Positions 34,655-41,576 of a DNA stretch of 41,576 nt are shown in pieces. The notes beneath the pieces were generated by a model. That model was not told where the DNA came from. It did no database searches and saw nothing but the letters and a program-made list of their open reading frames with translations. Position numbers and translations under genes: made by a program. Within the stretch, counting starts at the first letter, position 1. Every line of letters starts with the position of its first letter. This DNA comes from an uncultured Bacteroidales bacterium (GTDB lineage: Bacteria > Bacteroidota > Bacteroidia > Bacteroidales > FEN-979), in NCBI GenBank assembly GCA_903837605.1, contig CAILVF010000073.1, positions 1-41,576 on the forward strand. The letters run 5' to 3'.

Positions 34655-35506
34655 ATGTCGCCAAAATTTTATACACTTCTCCTGGGATTTTTTTTACTTT
34701 TTACCCTTTCCTGCCGGCAGGAAGGCAAAAAAGCTGAGAAAAAAATCCAGGATGTTCCTGTGCTGACCAGTGTCGAGGCAAAACGTTTCAGCCTGCTTCT
34801 GTCAGACCTGGAGGAGTTGAAGTCAGATGATTGCCTTAAAAACGCCACTCTTGGCTATTTTATCATAGACATTACCAGGGAAAGCAAAAAGACGATCATT
34901 GCAGAATGTGAGCAAACCAAACCAATGATGCCGGCTTCCACCCTGAAGTTATTCGTTACCGCCCCTGCACTGGAGATCTTCGGGCCATCTATTATCCCTG
35001 AAGTCACTGTCACCAACGAACACAGTATCAACTGGAGGTCTTCCAAGATCCTTCGGCGCATTGGCGGTAAAATATACAATCACAACACAAAGGATGCCGG
35101 TGTCCAGGCGATACTCGAGTTCTGGAAAGCCAAGGGCTTAGACACTCGCGGCATGTATTTTGACGACGGGAACGGCTTATCGAGAAACAATGCCATTTCC
35201 CCCAAACAGCTGGTTGATGCCTTGTTTATCATGACCCAATCCAAATATTTCCTTCCCTTTTACGAATCCCTTCCCATTGCCGGACTTACAGGCACCCTGC
35301 ATAAGGCATTAAGGGGAACAGCGGCTGAGGGAAGGGTCAGGGCCAAGACCGGGACAATTGCAGGAGTTAAGAGTTTTGCAGGCTATGTCAAGAGCGTTTC
35401 CGGGCGTGAGCTTATCTTTTCAATAATAGTCAATGATTACAGCTGCCGCACCAAGCTGATCAAGAAAAAGCTTGAAGCCATCATGCTCAGGATGGCTGAG
35501 GTGTAA
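34655..35506 (+). CDS. Compact S13-family (PBP4/DacB-like) D-Ala-D-Ala carboxypeptidase lipoprotein
   Basis: 283 residues, lipoprotein signal with lipobox TLSC (Cys20). All three penicillin-binding motifs are present: STLK (S95-K98), SIN (S124-N126, within NEHSIN, matching the NKxSxN of the family) and KTG (K231-G233), plus the family's GLSRNN (174-179) and LAIAGLTGTL-type segment. Members cleave the terminal D-Ala or peptide crosslinks of peptidoglycan in the periplasm. E. coli PBP4 has about 244 residues between SxxK and SxN because two domains are inserted there; here the gap is 29, as if those domains were missing with the fold otherwise intact. Length is therefore about 60 percent of normal. 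The frame also opens at a GTG (34631), but the ATG at 34655 starts the signal peptide. Confidence 0.85.
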   Translation: MSPKFYTLLLGFFLLFTLSCRQEGKKAEKKIQDVPVLTSVEAKRFSLLLSDLEELKSDDCLKNATLGYFIIDITRESKKTIIAECEQTKPMMPASTLKLFVTAPALEIFGPSIIPEVTVTNEHSINWRSSKILRRIGGKIYNHNTKDAGVQAILEFWKAKGLDTRGMYFDDGNGLSRNNAISPKQLVDALFIMTQSKYFLPFYESLPIAGLTGTLHKALRGTAAEGRVRAKTGTIAGVKSFAGYVKSVSGRELIFSIIVNDYSCRTKLIKKKLEAIMLRMAEV

Positions 35507-35509
35507 AAT

Positions 35510-35665
35510 CTATTTCTTGTATTTATGCGATGTGGTTGCCGGCTGGGCACAATTCCTGGTCTTTGTTTCTTTGTCACGGTAATAATATGAATTTTTGCTG
35601 CATGAAGCTACAGCCAGGACAAAAACAAGGAGAACTGAAATAATGAGTGCTTTTCGGGCGATCAT
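35510..35665 (-). CDS. 51-residue predicted lipoprotein
   Basis: A short gene on the minus strand starting ATG at 35665 and ending TAG at 35510-35512. Product: charged N terminus (MIARK), a 15-residue hydrophobic stretch, lipobox AVASC (Cys22), then a short polar tail with a YYY and many Lys/Arg, ending SHKYKK. It starts 27 bp after the stop of the MsbA-like exporter on the same strand, so it is probably the last gene of that transcript. Small lipoproteins like this are common in the phylum; no function can be assigned. The match of a full signal/lipobox pattern to a frame of this size makes chance unlikely. Confidence 0.65.
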   Translation of the reverse strand: MIARKALIISVLLVFVLAVASCSKNSYYYRDKETKTRNCAQPATTSHKYKK

Positions 35666-35691
35666 AATTGGTAATATCTTCCTGTAACGGA

Positions 35692-37551
35692 CTAGACGAA
35701 AGACTGAAGATCAGACAATTTTCGGTAAACACCGTTACGTTCAAGCAATTCGGCATGGGTTCCTCTTTCGACGATCTCACCCGACTGCAAAACAATGATC
35801 TCGTCGGCAAACTGAATGGTCGACAGCCGATGGGCTATTACAATGGATGTGCGGTTCTTCATGAGGTTTTCAAGGGCCTGCTGCACCAGTCTCTCACTTT
35901 CCGTATCGAGGGCGGATGTTGCTTCGTCGAGGATCATAATCGGCGGATTTTTGAGCACAGCCCTGGCAATACTGAGCCTTTGTTTCTGGCCTCCCGATAG
36001 TTTCACACCCCTGTCGCCTATATTCGTCTGGTAACCAAACGGCATATTTTCAATGAATTCATGGGCATTGGCGACTTTTGCAGCCGAGATTACAGCCTCT
36101 TCGCTGGCAGTCTCCATCCCGAAGGCAATGTTATTGAAAACGGTATCATTAAAGAGGATGGTTTCCTGGGAAACAATTCCCATAAGCCCCCTGAGGTCAT
36201 TGATAACCATATTCTGGATCGGAATCCCGTCGATCAGGATCTCGCCTTTTTTACAATCATAAAATCTTGGCAGCAGGTCGACCATGGTCGATTTCCCTCC
36301 TCCCGAAGTGCCGACCAGTGCAATAGTGCGGCCTTTAGGTATTGTCAGGCGGATCTCTTTTAAAACTTCTTCCTGAACATACGCAAAGCTCACATTGCTG
36401 AACTCTATCTCTTTTTCAAAGTTTTTCTTTGCGATGGCATTGGGTTTCTCCACGATAAGCTCAGGTTCGTTCAATACCTGCTGTATCCGGTCGAGGGATG
36501 CGGCCCCTTTTTGAAGGCTGTACCACGCCTGGGTTATTGTTTTTGCCGGGTTTATGATCTGTGAGAAGATGACCATGTAGGTAAGAAAGGTAGCGGCATC
36601 GAGGAGGTTTCCCGGTGTGAACACGAGCTGGCCTCCAAACCAGAGCACGATGCTGATTACAACAGCCCCGAGGAACTCGCTGAGAGGCGAGGCCAGGTCC
36701 CGTTTGCGGTATAACCTGACCATCAGCCTGAAGAAATGGTTGTTGGTCTGCTGAAAGCGTTTGTCGGCAAAATCGATGGCTGTGAAAGCCTTGATGATCC
36801 TCAGGCCTGAAAGGGTTTCTTCAATAATGGAAAGAAGTATCCCCATTTGCCTTTGCCCTTTGTCGGAAGTCCTTTTGAGGCTTTTGCCTATCTGGCCTAT
36901 GATCAGCCCCGATAAAGGCAGGAGAATGAGTATGAAAATAGTCAGTTTAGGGCTGATGGCAAACAATACCGTCATGTAAGCAATGATTGCGATCGGGTCA
37001 CGGAAGAACATTTCGAGGGAACTCATGATAGACCATTCCACTTCCTGCACATCGGTGGTCATGCGGGATATGATATCCCCCTTTCGTTGTTCGTTGTAAT
37101 ATCCCAGGGGCAGTATAAGTGCTTTATAATACAGCTGACTGCGGATGTCCCTGACCACCCCATTCCTGACTGTGGCCAGGAAAAACATGGCCAGGTAACG
37201 GAATACATTCCTTAGGAAGAACAGCACCACGATGGTAATGCTGATATATAACAGCATTTGTTTTTCACCGTGTTCCAGGATCATCGATCCGAAGAAATAG
37301 TTGAAATTATCCTGGAGGGAGGCAAATGAAAGCATCTTTGTCAGCTCCCCGAAAGAATGGGCTTGTGAAAGGTCCATTGCAGGAGCCACAGGATGCACCT
37401 TCACCTTCTGAAACAGCATATTCAGAACAGGGATGAACAGGGTGAATGAAACAAGCGAAAACAGGGTTGACAGGATGTTGAACAGGATATTCAACACGGC
37501 ATAGAGCCAGTATGGCTTTGCATACCTGAGGATCCTGAACAGTTTTTTCAT
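35692..37551 (-). CDS. MsbA-like ABC exporter (fused membrane and ATPase domains)
   Basis: 619 residues: six membrane segments in 1-330, then an ATPase domain with Walker A GTSGGGKST, Q-loop VSQETILF, signature LSGGQKQRLSIARAVL, Walker B IMILDEATSALD and the switch His in IVIAHRLSTI. Half-transporter working as a homodimer in the inner membrane. Family members move lipid A core, other lipids, peptides or drugs; MsbA-like lipid export is likeliest but unproven. The long frame begins at a TTG (37599) that crosses both promoters; the ATG at 37551 (MKKLFRIL) lies 5 nt below a TATCTTTG box. Divergent from the histidine kinase gene. Confidence 0.92.
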   Translation of the reverse strand: MKKLFRILRYAKPYWLYAVLNILFNILSTLFSLVSFTLFIPVLNMLFQKVKVHPVAPAMDLSQAHSFGELTKMLSFASLQDNFNYFFGSMILEHGEKQMLLYISITIVVLFFLRNVFRYLAMFFLATVRNGVVRDIRSQLYYKALILPLGYYNEQRKGDIISRMTTDVQEVEWSIMSSLEMFFRDPIAIIAYMTVLFAISPKLTIFILILLPLSGLIIGQIGKSLKRTSDKGQRQMGILLSIIEETLSGLRIIKAFTAIDFADKRFQQTNNHFFRLMVRLYRKRDLASPLSEFLGAVVISIVLWFGGQLVFTPGNLLDAATFLTYMVIFSQIINPAKTITQAWYSLQKGAASLDRIQQVLNEPELIVEKPNAIAKKNFEKEIEFSNVSFAYVQEEVLKEIRLTIPKGRTIALVGTSGGGKSTMVDLLPRFYDCKKGEILIDGIPIQNMVINDLRGLMGIVSQETILFNDTVFNNIAFGMETASEEAVISAAKVANAHEFIENMPFGYQTNIGDRGVKLSGGQKQRLSIARAVLKNPPIMILDEATSALDTESERLVQQALENLMKNRTSIVIAHRLSTIQFADEIIVLQSGEIVERGTHAELLERNGVYRKLSDLQSFV

Positions 37552-37556
37552 AAGGG

Positions 37557-37594
37557 CAAAGATAAAAATTTTATCCCATGGAATATTACCTTTG
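37557..37594. promoter_or_regulatory. Divergent promoters of the exporter and kinase genes
   Basis: Minus-strand -7 box TATCTTTG (complement of 37557-37564) serves the exporter; plus-strand -7 box TACCTTTG (37587-37594) serves the kinase. An imperfect palindrome centred on CCATGG (37576-37581) lies between them and could be an operator, though it is short. Confidence 0.6.
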
Positions 37595-37611
37595 TGCAAT
37601 AATCAGGCAGG

Positions 37612-39381
37612 ATGAATTTTAAGGTTTCCTCAATAACAACGAAACTTCTTTTATTGTTCATGTTTGTGGGCCTGGCCTCAGTGGCCTTAGTCGGCATTTA
37701 TTCATTTTATGCCGCCAGGGAAGCCATTGTAAAAAGGACCATGGATCAGCTTGTATCGGTAAGGGCGGTCAAGAAACAGCAGATCGAGTATTTCTTCTTC
37801 GAAAAGGTGAGAAGCCTTGGATTTCTTTCATTCAGTCATGACATGAAGCTGCTGGCCAATGATACTGCGGGGCAGGACCTTCACGACAGGCAGGCGCGTT
37901 TGATTGCCATGGACAACATTCGCTCCTATGCCGGGAGCTACGGTTTTTCAAGGCTTTTCCTGGCGTACGGAAAATATGACAATCCCTCTGTAATTACCCT
38001 GGGTAAAGAGGGCCCGGGTGACTGGACCGATGCCGAACATGCACAATTCATACAACTTTGGAAACGCATGGAGCAAGGCGATACAATTGTGATCATTGAT
38101 CTGTTCAGGAGATCCGCTGCTGACAGCGTGCCGGTTTGCATGATGGGCAAGGAGATAAGGGACGGCCAGGGCAGGCTGAAAGGGGCAGTTATCCTGGAAG
38201 TTTCATCGGATGAGATCAACCGTATCATGCTTCAGAACAACAGCCGGATAGGTCTTGGACAATCGGGGGAATCCTATCTTGTGGGACCTGATCTTCTGAT
38301 GCGTTCGGAGTCACGTTTCATCAGGCATTCGGTTTTAAAAACCAAAGTCGGCTCACTGAGCGCAAAACAAGCCATCGCCAAACAAACCGGGGCAACAGGG
38401 ACTGCCGATTACAGGAATATAAAGGTATTCAGTGCATACGAGCCCCTGGATATCCCCGGACTGCAATGGGTCATATTGGCCGAGATCGATTACGAGGAAT
38501 CGCTGATCCCTGTAAACAGGATACGAAACGACATCCTGCTTGTCTCTCTTATCATTTCGATCTTTATCCTGGCCATCGCCCGGCTTATTTCCAAAATGAT
38601 CACCCAGCCTCTTATCCGGCTTAAGGATGCCGCCCTCAAAACCGGGCAGGGTGATTTTGACGGCAGGGTGGATGTGAGGTCCACTGATGAAATTGGAGCG
38701 CTGGCGGGCACTTTCAATACCATGATCGACAGGATCAGGGAGGAAAGGGAGAGGAGGTTATCGGCCATGTATGACGGGCAGGAGATGGAAAGACAGAGGG
38801 TTTCAAGGGAACTCCACGACGGGCTGGGACAGAAACTCGTTGGGGCGAAACTGCAGCTTGAGAATTGTGACGGGCAGGATTTTCAATGCCTTCAGAAAAC
38901 CTACGGGGAGATCAGGGGTGTTTTCGGGTCACTTATTGAAGAGACCCGCCAGATATCGAATGACCTGATGCCCTCGGCCCTTCATGAGCTCGGGCTGGCC
39001 AATGCCCTGGAGAATCTCTGCAATACGGCCGGCCGGCAGGCAAATCTTGAAATTGAATTTTACACTCATGGCTTAACAGAGCCTGCCGATAACAAGACTA
39101 CGGTTTATCTTTACCGTATTGCACAGGAAGCCCTCAACAACTCAATACGTCATTCCGGGGCAAATGACATCAGCATGCAGTTAATAGAAAATAAAGAGAA
39201 TCTCATCCTGATACTTGAAGATAACGGCAAGGGGTTTAATGCCCCAGGAGGCGGGCCGGGGAGCGGGAACGGACTGTATAACATGCAGGAGCGGGCCAGG
39301 ATACTGGGAGGGACAATTACTGTCGAAACTTCCGAGGGGAAAGGAACCACAATCAGGGTTAAAATACCGAAATACAAATGA
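37612..39381 (+). CDS. Sensor histidine kinase (HisKA_3, NarX/DesK type) with extracytoplasmic sensor
   Basis: 589 residues. Membrane segment at about 10-32; a periplasmic sensor region of about 270 residues that looks Cache-like (repeated SYGFSRLFLAYG and VWILAEIDYEES-type strand blocks); second membrane segment near 302-322; HAMP domain (about 325-375); HisKA_3 dimerisation domain with the phosphorylated His402 in SRELHDGLGQ; and a HATPase domain with EALNNSIRHSG, LEDNGKGF and GNGLYNMQERA. Autophosphorylates and passes phosphate to the adjacent regulator, whose ATG overlaps this stop codon (ATGA). The ligand is not evident from sequence. Preceded 18 nt upstream by a TACCTTTG box. Confidence 0.92.
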   Translation: MNFKVSSITTKLLLLFMFVGLASVALVGIYSFYAAREAIVKRTMDQLVSVRAVKKQQIEYFFFEKVRSLGFLSFSHDMKLLANDTAGQDLHDRQARLIAMDNIRSYAGSYGFSRLFLAYGKYDNPSVITLGKEGPGDWTDAEHAQFIQLWKRMEQGDTIVIIDLFRRSAADSVPVCMMGKEIRDGQGRLKGAVILEVSSDEINRIMLQNNSRIGLGQSGESYLVGPDLLMRSESRFIRHSVLKTKVGSLSAKQAIAKQTGATGTADYRNIKVFSAYEPLDIPGLQWVILAEIDYEESLIPVNRIRNDILLVSLIISIFILAIARLISKMITQPLIRLKDAALKTGQGDFDGRVDVRSTDEIGALAGTFNTMIDRIREERERRLSAMYDGQEMERQRVSRELHDGLGQKLVGAKLQLENCDGQDFQCLQKTYGEIRGVFGSLIEETRQISNDLMPSALHELGLANALENLCNTAGRQANLEIEFYTHGLTEPADNKTTVYLYRIAQEALNNSIRHSGANDISMQLIENKENLILILEDNGKGFNAPGGGPGSGNGLYNMQERARILGGTITVETSEGKGTTIRVKIPKYK

Positions 39382-40046
39382 AGACAAAGATCAGGGTCCT
39401 ATTGGTGGATGATCATCAGATCATCCGTGACGGCCTGAGCAACATGCTCCAGGAAGCAGCTGATATTGAAGTTTGCGGAGGGGCCGCTGATACAGCCCGG
39501 GCGCTGGAAATGGTCAAAAAAATAAACCCCGACGTGCTTATTACAGATCTTTCGATGCCAGGCAGATCAGGTATTGAACTTATCCGCAGGGTCCATGAGA
39601 AGCATCCGGGCATACATGTGCTGGTGTTATCAATGTATGTGACTGAAGATTACATTTTCAATGCCCTTAAAGCGGGAGCCAAAGGTTATCTCCCCAAGCA
39701 GGACACCACGAAGGCAGAACTTCTGAAAGCCATCAGGACGGTAGCCAGGGGGGAAGAATTTTTCAGTGACACTATTGCCCAGGTAATCTCGAAACTATAC
39801 TCCCATTCGGTCAAAGCGACCACCACACCTGAAGCTATCGCGCGAAAGGCAAGCCTTACATCAAGGGAAACAGAGATACTTCGGCTGTATACCGAAGGCC
39901 TGTCAAATAACGAGATTGCCGAACGGTTGAACATCAGCATAAGAACCGTTGAGACCCATAAAAACAATATCATGCAGAAGTACAATTTTAAAAGTACTGT
40001 TGACATGGTGAAGTATGCGATACGCAACAATTTGGGAGAGGCGTAG
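39378..40046 (+). CDS. NarL/FixJ-family response regulator
   Basis: 222 residues: receiver domain with the acidic pair DD (11-12), phospho-acceptor D57 in LITDLSMPG, the switch Ser (VLVLSMY) and Lys in YLPKQD; then a linker and a LuxR-type DNA-binding helix-turn-helix (about 158-215) with LTSRETEILRLYTEGLSNNEIAERLNIS-type motif parts and TVETHKNNIM. Cognate partner of the upstream kinase: the two overlap by 4 bp. Targets unknown; the next gene on the same strand is amtB, 222 bp further, an adjacency that may be meaningful or not. Confidence 0.95.
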   Translation: MKTKIRVLLVDDHQIIRDGLSNMLQEAADIEVCGGAADTARALEMVKKINPDVLITDLSMPGRSGIELIRRVHEKHPGIHVLVLSMYVTEDYIFNALKAGAKGYLPKQDTTKAELLKAIRTVARGEEFFSDTIAQVISKLYSHSVKATTTPEAIARKASLTSRETEILRLYTEGLSNNEIAERLNISIRTVETHKNNIMQKYNFKSTVDMVKYAIRNNLGEA

Positions 40047-40047
40047 G

Positions 40048-40117
40048 ACGGGAAACGGGAAACGGGAAACGGGTAACGGGAAGCGGGGACCGGGTAACGG
40101 GTAACGGGTAACGGGAG
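40048..40117. repeat. Heptamer tandem array (ACGGGAA/ACGGGTA, 10 units)
   Basis: Ten contiguous 7-bp units from one base after the response-regulator stop codon: three ACGGGAA, ACGGGTA, ACGGGAA, GCGGGGA, CCGGGTA, two ACGGGTA and ACGGGAG. No inverted arm. The word is related to the CGGGGAA words of the 15388-15501 element. Confidence 0.95.
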
Positions 40118-40193
40118 CCGCAGTCCGGCATCTCTAAGTAAATCCCTTAGTTTTAATTCAGAACATCCGGTATTCCACAGTTAGCGGGGGTTT

Positions 40194-40224
40194 GCGTCAT
40201 TTGTATCCTTATAGACGCACAAAT
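40194..40224 (+). promoter_or_regulatory. Inverted motif pairs in the amtB upstream region
   Basis: GCGTC (40194-40198) pairs with GACGC (40214-40218), and ATTTGT (40199-40204) with ACAAAT (40219-40224). The pairs cross rather than nest, so both cannot form at once in a simple hairpin. I see neither a sigma54 site nor a clear TAnnTTTG box here. Possible operator or alternative RNA pairing. Confidence 0.3.
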
Positions 40225-40268
40225 CCAGAAAAGACTTTTCACGGAATATACACTTAACATTTTGATTT

Positions 40269-41576
40269 ATGATTGAAACTGGTTCAACCGGCTTTATGCT
40301 GTTAGCGGCCAGCCTGGTCATGCTTATGACCCCCGGCCTGGCAATGTTTTACGGCGGTCTTGCAACCAAGCGCAACATCCTGGGCATCATGATCCAGAGC
40401 TTTGTTTCTCTTGGCTGGACTACTGTTTTATGGGTGACCTTCGGGTATTCGCTTTGTTTCAGCGGAGGCGACGGGGGCATTATCGGGAATTTCGACAAAG
40501 CCTTCATGCATGGTATAAGTCCTACTTCCATGTATACGAACGGGAAAATCCCCGAGTTTGTTTTCATCGCATACCAGATGATGTTTGCCATCATTACTCC
40601 TGCCCTGATCACGGGTGCTTTTGTAAACCGTGTAAATTTCAAGGCCTATTTCATTTTCCTTACCATGTGGCAAATCCTGGTTTATTATCCGTTTGTCCAC
40701 ATGATCTGGGGAAACGGGTTACTCGCACATTGGGGCGTACTTGATTTCGCAGGCGGTATAGTAGTGCATGCCACTGCCGGTTTCGCGGCACTTGCTTCGG
40801 TAATATATGTAGGCGGGCGTGTTGACAAGAATTCCACGCCAAACAGCATTCCGCTGGTGGCTATCGGAAGCGGATTATTATGGTTCGGCTGGTACGGTTT
40901 CAATGCCGGGAGCGAAGTCGCGGTGGATTTTGTCACTTCCCTGGCTTTTTTAAACACTGATGTTGCTGCTTCCTTTGCAACGGTAACCTGGCTGTTCCTT
41001 GAATGGTCCCATGCCAAGAAACCTAAATTCGTCGGACTGCTCACAGGTTCTATCGCAGGCCTGGCTACCATAACCCCCTGTGCAGGGTTTGTCCCGTTAT
41101 GGTCGGCACCCCTGATAGGAGCCGCCGCAAGTTTATTCTGCTACCTGGCTGTGATGTTCAAAAACAGGATGAAGTGGGATGATGCGCTTGATGTATGGGG
41201 CGTTCACGGCGTAGGCGGTGTGGTCGGAACCATCCTTCTCGGTGTTTTTGCAGTAAAAGGTGTGAATGCAGCCGGTGCCGACGGACTGCTTGCAGGGAAC
41301 TCTTCGTTCTTCTTCAAACAGGTAGTGGCAACACTCGCAGCTGCAACATACGCCTTCGTATTTACTTATATAATGCTTGTCATTATAAACTTTATTACTC
41401 CTGTTAAAGTGGATGAGGAGGCCGAGAAGACAGGCCTCGATTATGCCATTCACGGGGAAAAATCTGCGACGGGCGGGGCGACCAGCAGGATAGTTGAAAA
41501 TGTGAAAAAGGAAGGGGTATGCGTTTTTTCCGGCGAAAAAACGAACATGATTGGATACTTTGCAAAGTCGTATAGA
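40269..41576 (+). CDS. amtB: Ammonium transporter AmtB, cut by the window end
   Basis: 436 codons are present with no stop. Eleven hydrophobic segments as in the Amt/Rh family. Conserved pore residues are visible: Phe106 in AYQMMFA, the twin histidines H167 (GGIVVHATAG) and H313 (WGVHGVGG), and Phe206/Phe211 in LLWFGWYGFNAG. Conducts ammonium/ammonia across the inner membrane and is usually gated by a GlnK (PII) protein, which is not seen in the window but may follow. The transporter body ends near GLDYAIHGEKSA (about residue 397), yet the frame continues at least 35 residues, so a C-terminal extension or domain is present. Start ATG at 40269; no signal peptide. Confidence 0.95.
   Translation, partial: MIETGSTGFMLLAASLVMLMTPGLAMFYGGLATKRNILGIMIQSFVSLGWTTVLWVTFGYSLCFSGGDGGIIGNFDKAFMHGISPTSMYTNGKIPEFVFIAYQMMFAIITPALITGAFVNRVNFKAYFIFLTMWQILVYYPFVHMIWGNGLLAHWGVLDFAGGIVVHATAGFAALASVIYVGGRVDKNSTPNSIPLVAIGSGLLWFGWYGFNAGSEVAVDFVTSLAFLNTDVAASFATVTWLFLEWSHAKKPKFVGLLTGSIAGLATITPCAGFVPLWSAPLIGAAASLFCYLAVMFKNRMKWDDALDVWGVHGVGGVVGTILLGVFAVKGVNAAGADGLLAGNSSFFFKQVVATLAAATYAFVFTYIMLVIINFITPVKVDEEAEKTGLDYAIHGEKSATGGATSRIVENVKKEGVCVFSGEKTNMIGYFAKSYR

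Overview
The window comes from a member of the Bacteroidota, probably an uncultivated, Bacteroidales-like lineage; I would not place it more finely from sequence alone. Evidence: many genes are preceded by the phylum's -7 box TAnnTTTG rather than a sigma70 -10 box; two very large proteins end in type IX secretion (T9SS) sorting domains; lipoproteins, small outer-membrane beta-barrels and a three-part acyl-CoA carboxylase are typical of the phylum. I see no tRNA, rRNA, CRISPR array, transposase or prophage gene, so this is a chromosomal, mostly housekeeping segment.

Layout. 1-4,020: an 8-bp tandem array, rfbA, a short-chain prenyl diphosphate synthase and a convergent ABC-F ATPase. 4,020-14,550: two giant secreted T9SS paralogs (minus strand) flanking a small lipoprotein. 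14,550-16,810: rplU-rpmA with a clear promoter and terminator, then serS. 16,870-18,980: beta-barrel protein, small lipoprotein and mtnA. 19,090-23,360: a 1,122-residue BNR/VPS10-type propeller protein and a convergent beta-barrel. 23,460-30,590: a flippase converging on and overlapping a four-gene minus-strand operon (M20 amidohydrolase, TPR protein, rsmA, TMTC-like membrane protein). 30,600-34,510: a palindromic intergenic element and the carboxylase operon (biotin carboxylase, biotin carrier, carboxyltransferase). 34,650-37,560: a compact PBP4-like lipoprotein, a 51-residue lipoprotein and an MsbA-type ABC exporter. 37,580-41,576: histidine kinase, NarL-type regulator and a truncated amtB.

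How genes fit together: much of the window serves the cell envelope (dTDP-sugar activation, prenyl chains, flippase, MsbA-like exporter, beta-barrels, secreted giants, PBP4-like enzyme). The carboxylase operon points to propionyl/methylmalonyl-CoA metabolism. The kinase-regulator pair is translationally coupled and lies just upstream of the ammonium transporter.

Most unusual items: (1) five intergenic arrays or hairpins built from different 7-8 bp words, three starting within about 3 nt of a stop codon; (2) an S13 (PBP4-type) peptidase whose SxxK and SxN motifs are only 29 residues apart, as if the usual inserted domains had been cleanly removed; (3) a bacterial protein with the hallmark motifs of eukaryotic TMTC O-mannosyltransferases; (4) a 150-bp nested palindrome between the carboxyltransferase and M20 genes. 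Several apparent longest reading frames begin at TTG or GTG codons overlapping promoters or upstream genes; I moved those starts to internal ATG (or, for mtnA, GTG) codons and explain why in each entry.
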